Positions 28,664 through 30,327 of a DNA stretch of 30,327 bases are shown here, piece by piece; the first letter of the stretch is position 1; each line of letters starts with the position of its first letter. This stretch comes from CAYRML01 sp964425485 (GTDB lineage Bacteria; Bacillota; Dehalobacteriia; UBA4068), in the NCBI GenBank assembly GCA_964425485.1, contig CAYRML010000012.1, positions 1 to 30,327 of the forward strand. Direction: 5' to 3'. The notes beneath the pieces were generated by a model, which saw only the letters and a list, made by a program, of their open reading frames with translations, did not search any database and was not told the DNA's origin. Position numbers and translations under genes: made by a program.

Positions 28664-30327
28664 ATGCAACTAAATTTGTTCCTGGCCGGCAATCCAAACT
28701 GCGGCAAAAGTACCATATTCAATGAATTGACCGGCTTGGATCAGAGCGTGGGCAATTGGCCCGGCGTGACGGTTGAATCTGAGAAAGGCCAGATAAGTTA
28801 TGGTCAACATCAGATAAATATTACCGACTTGCCGGGCATTTATTCGCTCTTTCCTCCTTCTGAAGAGCAGCGGAATGCCTGCCGCTATTTACTGTATGGC
28901 AGGGGTAAGCAGCCTCATATTATCATCAATGTGGTGGATTCAACCAATTTAGAAAGAAATTTATATCTGACCAGCCAGTTGGTGGAGACGGGGCTGCCGG
29001 TTTTGATAGCTTTGTGTATGTATGATGAATTGGAACAAAGGGGTCTGGAAATAGATTTACCGGCGCTCAGCAAATCCTTAGGCGCACCCTGCGTTAAGCT
29101 TTATGCTTATAAAAAGGAAAGCCTGGATAATTTGCTGGATCTTTGTCTGGAAATGGCTTTGAGCAAAATCGGAGGCGATGCGGATGTTTTTTGGCATCGT
29201 TTTCCCTTGAGCATACGGGAAAAGCAAAGGCAAATGGAAGCTTCTTTGCCGACCGACATCACACCCCATGGTATTAAACCAAGATGGATGGCAGGGCAGC
29301 TTTTGGAGGGCCATTGGCATGGTACATTGCCCCGGAAGCTGGACATGGACAGTAAAATTTTGGAAGCCAGAATCAGCGCCGAACGCTATTCAATAATAGA
29401 GAATATTGTGGCAAGAGTATTAAAAAAGCGTTCTTATATCAACCGCAATATAACGAGGGCAATCGATAATATAGTTTGCCATCGCCTGTGGGCTTTACCT
29501 ATCTTCTTTGGCATTATGTTCTCCATCTTGTTTATGTCTTTCGGGCCTCCCGGTAATGCCTTGATGCATTTATGCTCGGTTTTATTCTTGGATATGCTTC
29601 CCACTGGTATGGGCCATTTGCTGGCAACATTGGATGCGCCTTTCTGGTTTCAGAGCCTGATAATTGATGGAATGATTGCCGGTGTAGGCGGGTTAATGAT
29701 ATTTTTGCCGCAGCTTATTATGCTTTTTTTCTTCCTGGCCTTGCTCGAAGATAGCGGTTACATGGCCAGATCATCTTTTTTGATGGATAAAGCGCTCAGT
29801 AGTTTTGGCTTGGGTGGTACCTCTTTCATCCCGATGGTTCTAGGTTTTGGTTGTAATGTTCCTGCTATCTTAGCCTGCCGGACTTTGGGCAATGGTAAAG
29901 ACAGGCTTTTGACCATGCTTGCCATCCCTTTTATGAGTTGCAGCTCCCGTTTGCCGCTATATGCTTTGTTTGCGGCGGCTTTTTTTACCTCTTATCAAGG
30001 GATGGTGATCTTTTCGCTTTATTTGCTGGGAATTGTGATCGGACTTTTAACAGTTTTGCTTTTGCGTCCTTTATTTAAAGATAAAGCGGCCTCTTTTTTT
30101 CTGATGGAAATGCCGAAATACCGTAAACCGATATGGCATTGCATTCGGCGCAGGGTCTGGATAAGAACCTGGGATTTTATCTCCAGAGCCGGCAGCATTA
30201 TCCTCATGGCTTCCATAATCATCTGGTTTTTAAGCCATTACAGCCTGGATAGCGGCTGGTTATTGGTGGATCAAAATGGCAGCATATTGCAATCATTGGG
30301 CAAATTGATAACACCGATCTTTAAACC
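28664..30327 (+). CDS. feoB: Ferrous iron transporter FeoB (3' truncated by window end)
   Basis: ATG 28664 with AGAGGGCG upstream; about 554 residues are visible. The N-terminal G domain has G1 GNPNCGKST (9-17), G3 DLPG (55-58) and VVDSTNLERNLYLTSQLVE. The G4 site reads LCMYDE, with Cys118 where the family has Asn (ALNMxDE). A helical GDI-like spacer follows (~170-255). The membrane part starts near 275 and contains the first Gate region GFGCNVPAILACRTL and the PFMSCSSRLPLYALF segment, both typical of FeoB. The protein imports Fe2+ across the cytoplasmic membrane and is expected under low iron or anaerobic growth. The rest of the transporter lies beyond the window. Confidence 0.93.
   Translation, partial: MQLNLFLAGNPNCGKSTIFNELTGLDQSVGNWPGVTVESEKGQISYGQHQINITDLPGIYSLFPPSEEQRNACRYLLYGRGKQPHIIINVVDSTNLERNLYLTSQLVETGLPVLIALCMYDELEQRGLEIDLPALSKSLGAPCVKLYAYKKESLDNLLDLCLEMALSKIGGDADVFWHRFPLSIREKQRQMEASLPTDITPHGIKPRWMAGQLLEGHWHGTLPRKLDMDSKILEARISAERYSIIENIVARVLKKRSYINRNITRAIDNIVCHRLWALPIFFGIMFSILFMSFGPPGNALMHLCSVLFLDMLPTGMGHLLATLDAPFWFQSLIIDGMIAGVGGLMIFLPQLIMLFFFLALLEDSGYMARSSFLMDKALSSFGLGGTSFIPMVLGFGCNVPAILACRTLGNGKDRLLTMLAIPFMSCSSRLPLYALFAAAFFTSYQGMVIFSLYLLGIVIGLLTVLLLRPLFKDKAASFFLMEMPKYRKPIWHCIRRRVWIRTWDFISRAGSIILMASIIIWFLSHYSLDSGWLLVDQNGSILQSLGKLITPIFK

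Overview
This window looks like chromosomal DNA from a low-to-moderate-GC, endospore-forming member of the Bacillota (Clostridia or a sporulating Negativicute; I cannot decide which from sequence alone). The evidence is a spoVM-like 22-codon gene, SpoIID/LytB-family and SpoVB-like genes, DnaD/DnaI-type primosome proteins, a QueH-type queuosine enzyme, sigma-A promoters close to consensus and strong intrinsic terminators. I see no rRNA, insertion sequence, CRISPR array, prophage or integration scar. Most of the window is housekeeping sequence.

Layout. 1-2.3 kb: 3' end of a proC-like gene, a DUF4911 gene, a structured non-coding stretch, tRNA-Val and tRNA-Gln on the minus strand, a YbaN/DUF454 membrane-protein gene with a long structured leader, and tRNA-Pro. 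2.4-5.7 kb: DnaD-domain protein and DnaI/DnaC-type helicase loader, then a HAD phosphatase and a nitrilase-family amidohydrolase with overlapping reading frames. 5.7-9.9 kb: Hsp20, tRNA-Arg, a DnaQ-exonuclease/DinG-helicase fusion, spoVM and a convergent TIGR04086-type membrane protein. 10-13.5 kb: folE-lepB-surE facing a SpoVB-like flippase. 13.6-18.5 kb: a non-canonical EF-G paralogue, a radical SAM protein with extra cysteines, and a convergent secreted SLH-type protein. 18.5-19 kb: a frameshifted relic of a small DUF6809-like gene and tRNA-Thr. 19-25.4 kb: a tightly packed operon ruvC-ruvA-ruvB-queH-spoIID-queA-tgt. 25.5-26.9 kb: an exported, extremely cysteine-rich protein of unknown function and a long AT-rich upstream region with a recurring TTGGTAAAA element. 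26.9-30.3 kb: cysK (minus), aroQ, feoA and a truncated feoB.

Themes. The ruv operon joins Holliday-junction processing to three steps of tRNA queuosine modification (QueH, QueA, Tgt) and a sporulation-type peptidoglycan enzyme. Five solitary tRNA genes (Val-CAC, Gln-TTG, Pro-TGG, Arg-CCG, Thr-CGT) all lie on the minus strand; a near-consensus promoter is visible for each, and each has a terminator-type hairpin downstream.

The least ordinary items are: the secreted Cys-rich protein and its repeat-bearing upstream region; the spoVM microgene; the frameshifted DUF6809-like relic; an EF-G paralogue lacking the catalytic His of G3; FeoB with Cys in place of the G4 Asn; the leader of the DUF454 gene; and a pair of oppositely oriented terminator-type hairpins at 714-838 whose G-U pairs point to opposite transcribed strands. 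I did not find a convincing multi-gene novel system.
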